A stretch of 64,000 bases of DNA from JACKFB01 sp041389525 (GTDB lineage Bacteria; Myxococcota_A; UBA9042; PHBI01; JACKFB01), in NCBI GenBank assembly GCA_041389525.1, contig JAWKRR010000032.1:1-64000 (forward strand), written 5' to 3'. Every line of letters starts with the position of its first letter. Positions within the stretch are counted from its first letter, which is position 1. Below are positions 18,250-26,588 of this stretch, piece by piece. The position numbers and the translations under genes are program-made. A model generated the notes under the pieces. The model was not told where the DNA came from. It saw only the letters and a list, made by a program, of their open reading frames with translations, and did no database searches.

Positions 18250-18453
18250 CGTAATCACCCCAAAGCCAAGAGGCGCGCCGGCCGGACACATCGAGCGCAT
18301 GGGCCATTTGTGCACCAAACCCGCACGCCTTGCACGCCCAGCCGCCGCGGCGCGCCCGCCGGTCTGGCGCGGGTCGCCGCGGCCGGCTACTCTCGCCCCA
18401 TCGCCACACGCGTCGCCGCCCACCCGCACGGCGCCCTGCCACGAGGCCACGCC

Positions 18454-18891
18454 ATGTCCCGTCCGCGTCTGCTCGTCCTGCTCAGCTTCGCCGCCGCGCT
18501 CTCACTGGTCGCGCCCGGCTGTGACGACGGCGGCTCGACCTCCGCGGACGTCGTCTCCGACGCGACCTCCGACACCTCGGCGGCCGTGACCTACGCCACG
18601 GTCAAGCCGATCTACGCTAGCCGCTGCACGCCCTGTCACACGGGCGGAAGCTCCGGCGGCCACAACATCGGCGAGAGCTTCGCCTCGGCGGACAAGCCCG
18701 CGACCCTCTTCGACGAGTGCGCCGGCATGACCAAGGCGGCCTGCACCATCGTCCTCATCAAGGCCGGCATCATGCCCTTCGGCGCCAAGTGCACCGGCGA
18801 CCCCGCCCTGGACACGGCGAACCCCGCCTGCCTCACCAAGGCCGAGCAGGATCTCATCCAGGCCTGGGTGGACGCCGGCACCCCCGAGTAG
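18454..18891 (+). CDS. Lipoprotein with c-type heme motif (CxxCH)
   Basis: A 145-residue exported protein starting at ATG 18454 with signal peptide and lipobox S-L-V-A-P-G-C. After a Ser/Thr/Asp-rich linker it has Y-A-S-R-C-T-P-C-H-T-G-G (about residues 58-69), a c-type heme attachment site, and a later methionine (I-M-P-F-G-A near 109) that could be the distal ligand. The ending A-E-Q-D-L-I-Q-A-W-V-D-A-G is the usual last helix of cytochrome c domains found in such lipoproteins. Likely an extracytoplasmic electron-transfer or redox protein; no partner enzyme is adjacent. Confidence 0.78.
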   Translation: MSRPRLLVLLSFAAALSLVAPGCDDGGSTSADVVSDATSDTSAAVTYATVKPIYASRCTPCHTGGSSGGHNIGESFASADKPATLFDECAGMTKAACTIVLIKAGIMPFGAKCTGDPALDTANPACLTKAEQDLIQAWVDAGTPE

Positions 18892-18932
18892 CCCGAGATC
18901 GAGCCGCCCGAGATCCAGCAGCTCCAAACGCA

Positions 18933-18971
18933 CGAACGCCGAGGACGAGCATCGCTCCGCCTCGGCGTTCG
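18933..18971. terminator. Hairpin between convergent genes
   Basis: Perfect 12 bp stem CGAACGCCGAGG (18933-18944) and CCTCGGCGTTCG (18960-18971) with a 15 base loop, centred in the 104 bp gap between two genes that end toward each other. A bidirectional terminator is likely, though no clear T-run follows. Confidence 0.6.
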
Positions 18972-18995
18972 CGCTTCAGCTCGCCGCCACAACCG

Positions 18996-21125
18996 CTACG
19001 GCGTGTGCGTCGCCGCCGCCACCGCCGCGCCGAGGCTCAGCTCAGCCACGGCGTCCTGGAAGCGAATCCGCGCCATCATCAGCTTCTCCTCGTGGTCCAC
19101 GACCTGAATCGTCGCCTGCTGAATGCGCTCGGAGACGTCCTTCATCTTCTTCTGCAGGTGGCTCATCAGGCTGCCGCCGACCTTGGACATCTTCAGGCTG
19201 GCGATCTGCATGTGCAGCTCGTCGACGCGCACCCGGAACTCGTCCATGCGGTCGTGCAGGCTGACGATGTTCTGCTCGTGGTTCTGCATCTCGTCGTGGA
19301 TCGACACCAGCTTCGCCAAGGCCGGCGCGAAGCGAGCGTCCTCGGGCGGCGACTGCAGGTAGACGCGCACGAGCTGGAGCCCGACCGGCGAGCGCAGGTC
19401 GACGGTGCGCTGGAGCGGCGTGGTCTCCTCGATGACCACGTCCGTCGTGGCGCCGCCGGCCACCTCGACCTCGAACAGGTAGGATTCACCGAGCTTCTCG
19501 TGGACCTTCGGGCTGGCTTTCAGCGTCCAGCCGTCGCGCACGTCGTGGCGGATGAAGACGCGGGTCTTCTCGGCCATGCGGTTGGTGATGTGCATGGTGG
19601 TCTTCCGCGCGTGCTGGACCTCGGCGGTGAACACGCCGCGCTGCAGCGTCAGCAGCCGCGAGATGCGGTCCTCGTTGGCGCCCTCGCGGTCCACCACGAT
19701 CTGGCGGTCCAGCGCGAAGGGGATCACCGCGGTGGCACCCGGCGGGATCGCCGTGGTCATGCCCTCGCCGACGAAGCGCCCCTCGCCGTAGACCGTGACG
19801 GGGCCGGTCTCCAGGGTCGACTTGGTCGGGTTGACCAGGCGCACGGCCTTGAACGCGTAGCGCTGATTCCCGCGCACGTCGTCGGGCGTGTAGACGTAGA
19901 CGATCTCGCCCTTGGCCTCCGAATCCAGGATCGACACCATCGCGCTGGTCCCGCGGGTGATGGTCATGGCGGTCTTGGACTCGAAGTGGCTCTCGCCCAC
20001 CGGCTCGCCGTCCTGGGCGGCCTCGGCCTCGGTCATCGTGGCCTGCTCGACCTTCACGTCGACGCCCGCGGGCTTGCCGGCCACGTTGCCGCGCCCGACG
20101 ACCTCCAGCCGCGCCGGGGCGATGCCCTGCTCGATGAGGTGGTTGCGCAACACGTTGGCGCGGTCCATCGCGCGCAGGTCGAAGTCGTCGTCCGTCGGCG
20201 CCGCGTAGCCCTCGAGCACCACCTGGCCGCGCGTGCTCTTCAGCTTCTCGGCCAGCTTCACGATCTCGCCGAGGTCCTGCTTCTGGGGTGCGGCCTGCGC
20301 GGGCTGCTCGGCCGCGGTCTTCGGCTCGCGCGCCGCGGTCTCGGCGCCGCCACGCTTCCCGCGGCGACCGCTGCTGCCGCGCGCGGAGCCCGAGCTGGTC
20401 GCGCGCTCGAGCTCGGCGACGACGATGTCCGGGTGGCCGTCGGGGCGCGGGATCGACGCGTCGCGCACCGCCAGCACCAGCCCGTCCTTGGGATCGCCGC
20501 CGTGGGTCGCTCCGCCGGTCGGTGGCGCAAACGCGAAGCGCCGCTCGCCCTGAAGCTCCTGCCGCAGCACGTGCATGACGCTGCGCAGGTCGTAGCGAAA
20601 CGAGAGCGCCGAACTCGAGCCGACGCCGACCAGCACGTCGCGCCAGTCCTCGCCGGACGTGTTGTCGACGATGGCGTAGCCCTGCACGTCCACCTTGCCG
20701 CCGTCCTGAACCACCACGCGGTAGCTCGGTTTCCACGCCGGCGCCTCGGTGATGTAGGTGATGAGCACGTCGGTGCCGGCGCTCGGCGGCAGCTGAATCG
20801 CCATCTCGACCGTGGAGTCGTGGGTGGCGCCGCGGGTCGGGTAGGACACGGGGATGGGGGCGCCCGTGGCGGCGTCGCTGACGCGCAGGGACTTGAGGAA
20901 GTCGTCGATCTTGTCCTCGGGGACCTCGAGGCTGAGGACGCCGCCGCGGACTTGGGCGCGCCGCTCGTAGTAGGCGATGCCGTTTCGGTAGACGACGACG
21001 CGGCCGAGGGCGGTGTCGCCGGACTTGACGTAGGTGGCGTGGGACGAGCAGCCAGCGCTGACGCAAAGAGCCAAGATGGCTGCAGTCGACAGCGCGGTGC
21101 GGAGTGGCAGGGTGCCGGCGCGCAT
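18996..21125 (-). CDS. DUF4139 domain lipoprotein with inserted OmpA-like domain
   Basis: A 709-residue exported protein. The chosen ATG 21125 gives a signal peptide ending in the lipobox C-V-S-A-G-C. The N-terminal part (G-R-V-V-V-Y-R-N-G-I-A-Y-Y-E-R) and the segment W-K-P-S-Y-R-V-V with G-E-D-W-R-D-V belong to the DUF4139 beta-rich fold. Between about residues 270 and 370 an OmpA-like segment is inserted: V-V-L-E-G-Y-A-A-P, R-A-N-V-L-R-N-H-L-I and R-L-E-V-V-G-R-G-N. The C-terminal 120 residues are a long charged coiled coil (H-D-E-M-Q-N-H-E-Q-N to K-M-K-D-V-S-E-R-I). Possibly a peptidoglycan-linked envelope protein; function unknown. Confidence 0.75.
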   Translation of the reverse strand: MRAGTLPLRTALSTAAILALCVSAGCSSHATYVKSGDTALGRVVVYRNGIAYYERRAQVRGGVLSLEVPEDKIDDFLKSLRVSDAATGAPIPVSYPTRGATHDSTVEMAIQLPPSAGTDVLITYITEAPAWKPSYRVVVQDGGKVDVQGYAIVDNTSGEDWRDVLVGVGSSSALSFRYDLRSVMHVLRQELQGERRFAFAPPTGGATHGGDPKDGLVLAVRDASIPRPDGHPDIVVAELERATSSGSARGSSGRRGKRGGAETAAREPKTAAEQPAQAAPQKQDLGEIVKLAEKLKSTRGQVVLEGYAAPTDDDFDLRAMDRANVLRNHLIEQGIAPARLEVVGRGNVAGKPAGVDVKVEQATMTEAEAAQDGEPVGESHFESKTAMTITRGTSAMVSILDSEAKGEIVYVYTPDDVRGNQRYAFKAVRLVNPTKSTLETGPVTVYGEGRFVGEGMTTAIPPGATAVIPFALDRQIVVDREGANEDRISRLLTLQRGVFTAEVQHARKTTMHITNRMAEKTRVFIRHDVRDGWTLKASPKVHEKLGESYLFEVEVAGGATTDVVIEETTPLQRTVDLRSPVGLQLVRVYLQSPPEDARFAPALAKLVSIHDEMQNHEQNIVSLHDRMDEFRVRVDELHMQIASLKMSKVGGSLMSHLQKKMKDVSERIQQATIQVVDHEEKLMMARIRFQDAVAELSLGAAVAAATHTP

Positions 21126-21218
21126 GGGGGGTCTCCTCGATGGTCTGGTGCCGCGCCGGAGGTGGCGGGTCCATCGGGGACGCATGACGCGCGCGAAGGA
21201 TCTGATGCGTCTGATCGG

Positions 21219-21282
21219 TTCGCGCCACGACGCCAGAACGCCAAGGACGCGCGTTCTTGGCGTCGTGGCGACTTGGCGCGAA
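21219..21282. repeat. Long hairpin repeat, copy 2
   Basis: Inverted repeat with arms built from CGCCA(A)G/CGACGCC units around the centre GACGCGCGT, flanked by GGTTCGCGC and by TGGCTCCGCCAG as in the copy at 14557-14616. It lies between the SDR gene and the DUF4139 gene. The shared flanks with divergent stem units indicate a dispersed repeat family. Confidence 0.7.
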
Positions 21283-21308
21283 CCCCGCGGTCCTGGCTCC
21301 GCCAGCGG

Positions 21309-22163
21309 CTAGCGGTTGACCAGGGCCTCGCTGCGCTCCCACAGCTCGCGGCCCAGCTTCGGGTCGAGGGCGAGCTTGTTGGGCGCCTTCTCTTTGCTGT
21401 CGGAGTAGTAGCGGCCGCTGACCGTGGCGAGCTCGGGCGCGGTGGCGCAGCGGAGCTGGGTGCGCGCGCCCTCCTCGGTGGTGACCATGAAGGCCATCAT
21501 CAGGTCGCGGAAGGGGCGCGGGACGCTGCGCCAGATGTCGGACGCGATGACGCCGGGGTGCAGCGCGTAGCTGGTGACGCCGGTGCCTTCGAGGCGGCGG
21601 GCGAGCTCGGCGCTGAAGATCATGTTGGCGAGCTTGGAGTAGCCGTACTCGCGCAGGCCCGTGCGGGTCTGGGTGGGCTTGTCGACCGCGGACCAGTCGA
21701 TGGCCTTGGAGCGCTCGCCGGCGCGGCTCGAGACGTTGACGATGCGAGACGGGGCCGAGGCCTTGAGGTGGTCGAGCAGCAACGTCGTGAAGAGGAAGTG
21801 GCCCAGGTGGTTGACGCCGAAGGTCAGCTCGAAGCCGTCGGCGGTGGTGCCGCGGTGGCCTGCGAGGCCGGCGTTGTTGACCAGGACGTGCAGCGGGTAG
21901 CCGCGCTCGAGCAGATCGGCGGCGGCGCGGCGGACGGAGGCGAGGCTGGCGAGATCGAGGGCCAGGAACTCGGCGTCGACTTTCCCGGTCTCGGTGCGGA
22001 TGGCGTCGATGACCGGGCGGGCCTTCTCTTCGGAGCGGCAGGCCAGGATGACGCGGGCGCCGGCGCGGGCGAGCTCGACGGCGGTGACGCGGCCGATGCC
22101 GGTGTTGGCACCTGTGACGACGCAGGTGCGTCCGCTCATATCGGGCAGTGTGGTGGCGGTCAT
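21309..22163 (-). CDS. SDR family oxidoreductase (retinol dehydrogenase-like)
   Basis: A 284-residue short-chain dehydrogenase/reductase. The cofactor motif T-G-A-N-T-G-I-G (about residues 18-25) and A-C-R-S at the end of beta-2, where an arginine favours NADP(H), are visible. L-V-N-N-A-G (about 94-99), the catalytic Ser in V-N-V-S-S-R-A-G, and Y-x-x-x-K as Y-G-Y-S-K follow. The sequence resembles the WWOX/retinol dehydrogenase branch. Substrate unknown. Start ATG 22163 was chosen because the Rossmann fold begins 17 residues later; upstream codons are atypical. No clear operon partner. Confidence 0.88.
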   Translation of the reverse strand: MTATTLPDMSGRTCVVTGANTGIGRVTAVELARAGARVILACRSEEKARPVIDAIRTETGKVDAEFLALDLASLASVRRAAADLLERGYPLHVLVNNAGLAGHRGTTADGFELTFGVNHLGHFLFTTLLLDHLKASAPSRIVNVSSRAGERSKAIDWSAVDKPTQTRTGLREYGYSKLANMIFSAELARRLEGTGVTSYALHPGVIASDIWRSVPRPFRDLMMAFMVTTEEGARTQLRCATAPELATVSGRYYSDSKEKAPNKLALDPKLGRELWERSEALVNR

Positions 22164-22284
22164 GGGTCGGGATGATCGCACGTTGGCGACGGGTGGCAAG
22201 CCCAGGACCTGGGATCGCCGCCGTGGGCACCTTCGCGCCGGGTGGGGCGTGCCGGTGGCTGCTGAGCCACGACGATCGGCTGCG

Positions 22285-22302
22285 TTGATTCAAAAGAGTC
22301 AA
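22285..22302. promoter_or_regulatory. Palindrome upstream of Xre/RES pair (candidate operator)
   Basis: TTGATTC-AAAA-GAGTCAA, a near-perfect 7+7 palindrome in an unusually AT-rich stretch (22281-22340) about 60 bp before the antitoxin start. A TATCAT at 22331 could be a -10 element. Antitoxins of this family usually repress their own promoter, so this is a candidate binding site. Confidence 0.45.
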
Positions 22303-22360
22303 GTTGATTGATTTTGCGTCATAGGGTGCATATCATCGCCTCAGAATCGAGGAGGACGAT

Positions 22361-22759
22361 GTGGCGATCGCAGAGGTGAAAGCGGCGGCAGTGACGCGCG
22401 AGGCGATGGCGGCGGCGGGGGTGCGGGCGTTTTTCCGCATCGCCGAGCGGTGGGGCGTGACCTCGGAGCGGGAGCAGCTGGTGCTCTTGGGCGGGCCGTC
22501 GCGCAGCACGTTGGCGCGGTGGAAGTCGGGGCAGATCGGGCGGGTGTCGCGCGACGCGCTGGAGCGGCTGAGCCTCATCGCCGGGATCTACAAGGCGCTG
22601 CAGGTGATGCTGCAGGAGCCGGGCAGGGCGGACTCGTGGCCCTCGCGGCCGAACCGGGCCTTTGGCGGGCAGACGCCGCTGGAGCGGATGCTGGCGGGCA
22701 GCGTGACGGACCTGGCGTACGTCCGCGCCTACCTCGACGCCGCGCGTGGCTGGTCGTGA
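22361..22759 (+). CDS. Antitoxin, Xre/MbcA/ParS toxin-binding family
   Basis: A 132-residue antitoxin starting at GTG 22361 after a strong GGAGGA site. The N-terminal half is a helix-turn-helix-like region (R-S-T-L-A-R-W-K-S-G near 47-56 and S-R-D-A-L-E-R-L-S-L-I-A-G-I-Y-K-A-L-Q). The C-terminal part has the MbcA/ParS toxin-binding signature: P-N-R-A-F-G-G-Q-T-P-L-E-R-M-L-A-G-S and a final D-L-A-Y-V-R-A-Y-L-D-A-A-R-G. It overlaps the RES toxin gene by GTGA, the standard antitoxin-first order. Confidence 0.9.
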   Translation: MAIAEVKAAAVTREAMAAAGVRAFFRIAERWGVTSEREQLVLLGGPSRSTLARWKSGQIGRVSRDALERLSLIAGIYKALQVMLQEPGRADSWPSRPNRAFGGQTPLERMLAGSVTDLAYVRAYLDAARGWS

Positions 22760-23450
22760 GCCCGCCCGAGCTCGCCAAGGTCCAGTGGCGCCGCGCCCAC
22801 CGCATCGTGAAGTCGGTGTGGCCGCCCATCGATCTCTTCGAGCTGGTCGCCGACTCGAGCGAGTGGGAGGCGCTCATCGCGCTGGAGGGCCTGACCAACC
22901 CGCGGCTGCGGGAGCAGGTCGGCGAGATAAGCCTGGTCCCGGTCGAGCGGCGCGTCTCGGGGCCCGGCGCCAGCGTGGTGATGGCGGGCTTCACCCACCC
23001 GGCGCCGGACGGCTCGCGCTTCGCGGACGGCAGCTTCGGGACCTACTACGCCGCCGAGGGGCTGGACACGGCGGTCGCCGAGACGGCGCACCACATGGGG
23101 CGATTTTACGGGGATTCGGCGGAGGAGCCGGGGCTGCTGGCGGACATGCGCGTGTACGTCGGCGCGATTCGGCACAGCTTTCACGACATCCGCGAAGGCC
23201 ACGACGACCTGCACGACCCCGACAGCTACGTGGCCAGCAAGGCCTTCGCCCACGCCCTGCGCGAGGCGGGCAGCGACGGCGTGGTCTACCGCAGCGTGCG
23301 CCGGCCCGGCGGCGAGTGCGTGGCGGCGTTCTGGCCCGACGTGGTCGAGATCCCCAGCCGACGCGGCACCTCGCCTACCACTGGGACGGCGCCCGCATCG
23401 ATCGCTACTTCGACCACACCGAGTCCGCCTGGCGCCAAACGCCGCGGTAG
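22756..23450 (+). CDS. RES domain toxin (frameshift near the C-terminus)
   Basis: RES toxins attack NAD+ (NAD+ phosphorylase/glycohydrolase activity in studied members) and are held by the cognate Xre antitoxin. From GTG 22756 the protein shows the conserved W-R-R-A-H-R arginine start, the G-R-F-Y-G and Y-Y-A-A-E-G segments with T-A-V-A-E-T-A-H, and Y-V-A-S-K-A-F-A-H-A-L-R-E-A-G-S-D-G-V-V-Y. The expected ending (Y-H-W-D-G-A-R-I-D-R-Y-F) is in the next frame: one extra C in the C4 run at 23352-23355 would join them, giving about 231 residues. Read literally, the frame runs on past 23700. Error or inactivation cannot be told apart here. Confidence 0.85.
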
Positions 23451-23476
23451 GCGCGCCGGTGGCACGGCGGCCGGGC

Positions 23477-24039
23477 TCAGCGCGGCGGCGGGTACTTGGA
23501 GAGCTTGCGCTGGAGCGTCCGGCGGTGCAGGCCCAGGCGGCGGGCGGCCTCGGACACGTTGCCGTCGACGTCCTCGAGCACGCGGTGGATGTGCTCCCAC
23601 TCGATGCTGGCGAGGCTGGGGGTGTCGAGCGAGTCCGCGGCCTCGTTTTCTGAGGCGCCGTCTGGCGAAAAGGCGTCCAGGATGGCGTCGGCGTGGGCCG
23701 GCTTGGCGAGGTAGTTGACCGCACCCGCGCGCACCGCCTCGACGGCCGTCGGCACGCTGGCGTAGCCCGTGAGGACGACGATCTCGGTCTGGGGCGAGCG
23801 GACGCGAAGCTCGCGGACTAGGTCGAGTCGGAGCGGCCGGGCATGCGCAGGTCGACGACCGCGCGGTCGATTCCCCCGGAGTCTGCGGTGGCGGCGACCT
23901 GGGCGAGGGCGGCGTCGAAGTCGGCGGCCTCGACCACGGCGTAGCCTCGGGCGGCCAGGGCGCGGGCGAGGCGCTGCCGGAAGGTGTCGTCGTCGTCGAC
24001 CACCAGGATGCGCGGCTGCTGAGGGGTCGCGGTGGTCAC
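23477..24039 (-). CDS. regA: RegA/PrrA/ActR-type response regulator (frameshifted)
   Basis: A global redox-response regulator of about 187 residues. From GTG 24039 the receiver domain has the acidic pocket L-V-V-D-D-D-D and the phospho-acceptor aspartate in V-V-D-L-R-M-P-G (about residue 61). The frame stops soon after. One additional base at 23829-23830 (GA to GGA in coding sense) restores S-G-L-D-L-V-R-E-L-R and continues into T-G-Y-A-S, the K-P lysine motif (Y-L-A-K-P) and the Fis-type DNA-binding domain E-A-A-R-R-L-G-L-H-R-R-T-L-Q-R-K-L ending in K-Y-P-P-P-R, a hallmark of the RegA subfamily. Its start overlaps the kinase stop by GTGA, so both are one operon, kinase first. Confidence 0.87.
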
Positions 24040-25376
24040 GGGCGGGTCTCCGCAGGCACGGAGAGCACGGCGCGGGTGCCCTCGCCAGGCGCCGAGTCGA
24101 AGCGGAGGTCGCCGCTGACGCGCTCGGCGAAGGCGCGGGCCAAGAAGACGCCGAGGCCCATGCCGCGGCCTGGGTCTTTGGTGGTGAAGAAGGGCTCGCC
24201 GACCCGCGCCAGCAGCTCGGCGCTCATGCCGCTGCCCTGGTCTTCGACGCGGAACTCGATGGCGCTGGTGGCCCGCGCGGGGGCTTTCGGGTCGGGGACT
24301 TTTCCCGCGGTGACGCGGACTTGGCCGTCGGGCTCGCTGGCGTCGGCGGCGTTGTCGATGAGGCTGCGCAGGGCGTGGAGCAGGCCGCTCTCTGGGATCG
24401 CCAGCCCGAGATCGGGCTCGGTCACCTCGAAGCGGACGCGGGCGGCGAGCTCGGGGGGGAGGCTGCGTTCGAGGGTCTGCAGGGTCTCTCCGAGGGTGGT
24501 CGAGACCGGCAATTCGCCTGATGGGCCCAGGGTTTTTGCGGCCATGCGGTCGAGGATGGCGCGGCAGCGTTCGGCCTCGGTGCCGATGAGGCGGAGGTCG
24601 GCGAGGGTGTCGGCGTCGGCGGCGCGGCGGGTGGCGTCGAGCTCGAGCTCGCGGGAGACCAGGGCGATGGTGCCGATGGGGGTGGCGAGCTCGTGGGCGG
24701 CGCCGGCGGCGAGGGTGGTCATGGCGGCGAGGCGCTGGTGGCGGGCGGCGAGCTCGGTGACGTCGACCAGCTCGCGGGTGCGGAGGCGGAGCGCGCGGTT
24801 GAGGCGGCCGACGAAGTGGGCGACCAGGGCGGCGCTGAGGACGAAGGCGACCCACATGCCCTGGAGGTGGAGGCTGAGGCCGTCGGCGCCCGAGCAGTGG
24901 GGGCAGGCGTTGGCGAGGGCTGGCGTGGCGGCGTCGCCTCCCCAGAAGAACAGCGAGCCGTAGCCGAGGACGGCGAGGGCGACGAGGCCCCAGGTGTAGA
25001 CGGCGGTCAGCGTGCTGGCGGCGAGGGTGGCGTGGACGAGGTAGAGGGCGCTGAAGGGGTTGTGGACGCCGCCGGACCAGCCGAGGACGAGGGTGAGGAG
25101 GGCGGTGTCGAGGGCGAGGATGCCGGCGAGGAGGGGGGCGGAGGGGGGGCGTTTGGCGCGGCGGAAGGCGGCGGCGAGGGCGAGGTTGGAGGCGAGGACG
25201 ACGCCGAGGATGGCGAGGAGGCGCGGGAGGGGGAGGTCGATGTCGAGGTAGGTGACGGCGACGATGAGGCAGGCGAGGCCGCCGAGGGCCGCCCACCAGC
25301 GGAGGGCGACCAGCCAGCGGCCGGCGATGAGGGATTCGCCGGCGAGGAGGTCGGCGTTGGGGGCGGGGGTGGGCAT
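24036..25376 (-). CDS. regB: RegB/PrrB/ActS-type redox sensor histidine kinase
   Basis: A 446-residue membrane kinase. Residues about 20-200 form six hydrophobic segments. The loop between the third and fourth has G-G-V-H-N-P-F, matching the G-G-x-x-N-P-F quinone-binding heptapeptide of RegB. The H-box is A-A-G-A-A-H-E-L-A-T-P-I-G-T-I, and A-E-R-C-R-A-I-L downstream matches the position of the redox-active cysteine of RegB. ATP-binding N, G1 and G2 boxes follow (D-N-A-A-D-A-S, E-D-Q-G-S-G-M, G-M-G-L-G-V-F). An extra C-P-H-C pair lies in a loop near residue 160. It should phosphorylate the downstream RegA-like protein according to quinone-pool or redox state. Confidence 0.9.
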   Translation of the reverse strand: MPTPAPNADLLAGESLIAGRWLVALRWWAALGGLACLIVAVTYLDIDLPLPRLLAILGVVLASNLALAAAFRRAKRPPSAPLLAGILALDTALLTLVLGWSGGVHNPFSALYLVHATLAASTLTAVYTWGLVALAVLGYGSLFFWGGDAATPALANACPHCSGADGLSLHLQGMWVAFVLSAALVAHFVGRLNRALRLRTRELVDVTELAARHQRLAAMTTLAAGAAHELATPIGTIALVSRELELDATRRAADADTLADLRLIGTEAERCRAILDRMAAKTLGPSGELPVSTTLGETLQTLERSLPPELAARVRFEVTEPDLGLAIPESGLLHALRSLIDNAADASEPDGQVRVTAGKVPDPKAPARATSAIEFRVEDQGSGMSAELLARVGEPFFTTKDPGRGMGLGVFLARAFAERVSGDLRFDSAPGEGTRAVLSVPAETRP

Positions 25377-25637
25377 GGGGCCTCGGGGGCGCGGCGCGGG
25401 GGGCTGGGCGGGGGCAGCCTAGCGACGGGGGCTGGGGGGGCGCAACTTTGGCGCGGGGGTGCGCGGGGAGGTCGGCAGGGCCTGGGTTTTGGGGGCGCGC
25501 GGGGGGCGGGGAGGGCGGTGCGCGGGTCGTGGCGTGGGTGGTGGGCGCGGGGCTGGGGCTCGGTCGAGGCGGGCCGGTAAGACGGCGGCTGCAAGTTACA
25601 GTTTCCTCGGGCCGCAGAACGCGATAGAGCGAGGCCC

Positions 25638-26588
25638 ATGAGGATCCCGAAGCGCATCGAGCCGCTCGTCGAGGAGGGGCTCATCGACGAGGTCATCCGA
25701 CCGTTGATGAGCGGGAAGGAGGCGGCGGTCTACTTGGTGATCTCGCGTGGCGAGTTGTGCTGCGCGAAGGTCTACAAGGAGGCGGCCGAGCGGACTTTTC
25801 ATCAGCGGGCGGCGTACCAGGAAGGGCGGACGGTGCGGAACTCGCGCCGGGCGCGCGCGATGGAGAAGGGCACGCGCTTCGGCAAGCAGGAGCTCGAGGC
25901 GCAGTGGAAGTCGGCGGAGGTCGACGCGCTCTACAAGCTGGCGGCGGCGGGCGTGCGGGTGCCGAAGCCGCATGCGTTTGAGGGTGGCGTGCTCATCATG
26001 GAGATGGTGAGCGACGGCGAGGGGAACCCGGCGCCGCGGTTGGGCGAGGTGAAGTTCACGGCCGAGGAGGCCACGGCGATGCACGGGCGGCTCATCCGCG
26101 AGGTCGTGCGGATGCTGTGCGCGGGGTTGGTCCACGGCGACCTGTCTGAGTACAACATCCTGGTGGGGCCGGAGGGGCCGGTCATCATCGACCTGCCGCA
26201 GGCGGTGAACGCGGCGGGGAATCAGAGCGCGCGGGCGATTCTGATTCGGGACGTGGACAACCTGGCGCACTACTTCGGGCGGTACCAGCAGTCGCTGCTG
26301 AAGACGCGGTACGGGCAGGAGATGTGGGCGCTGTACTCGCGGGGCGAGCTGACGCCGACGACCGAGCTGACGGGGCGCTTCGAGAAGAGCCAGCGCGCGG
26401 TCGACGTGGGCGCGGTGATGCAAGAGATCGAGTCTGCGCGCGATGAGGCGATGCGGCGGCTGGGCGAGGAGGCGATGGCGTCGGTGCGCGAGGCGCGCGA
26501 GGCGGGCCTGCTCGACGACGAGAACAAGAAGTCGCAGCCGAAGCCGAAGGCGTCCAAGCGCCGCGGCGGGTGGCGGCGCAAGCGCTGA
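25638..26588 (+). CDS. RIO-family serine protein kinase
   Basis: A 316-residue RIO-type kinase, a family named for RIO1 but also found in bacteria. It has the flexible ATP loop S-G-K-E-A-A-V-Y-L (about residues 25-33), the lysine segment C-A-K-V-Y-K, the family stretch R-T-V-R-N-S-R-R-A-R-A-M, the catalytic loop H-G-D-L-S-E-Y-N-I-L (about 168-177) and the metal-binding I-I-D-L-P-Q-A-V, the RIO equivalent of DFG. The C-terminal 40 residues are Lys/Arg-rich (A-S-K-R-R-G-G-W-R-R-K-R) and may bind nucleic acid. It is divergent from the regB-like gene (261 bp gap). Targets in bacteria are not established. Confidence 0.92.
   Translation: MRIPKRIEPLVEEGLIDEVIRPLMSGKEAAVYLVISRGELCCAKVYKEAAERTFHQRAAYQEGRTVRNSRRARAMEKGTRFGKQELEAQWKSAEVDALYKLAAAGVRVPKPHAFEGGVLIMEMVSDGEGNPAPRLGEVKFTAEEATAMHGRLIREVVRMLCAGLVHGDLSEYNILVGPEGPVIIDLPQAVNAAGNQSARAILIRDVDNLAHYFGRYQQSLLKTRYGQEMWALYSRGELTPTTELTGRFEKSQRAVDVGAVMQEIESARDEAMRRLGEEAMASVREAREAGLLDDENKKSQPKPKASKRRGGWRRKR

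Noticed and set aside
22285..22302. TTGATTCAAAAGAGTCAA as an FNR box
   Set aside because: The half-sites are TTGATTC and GAGTCAA with a different spacing; it does not fit TTGAT-N4-ATCAA, and it sits before a toxin-antitoxin operon.
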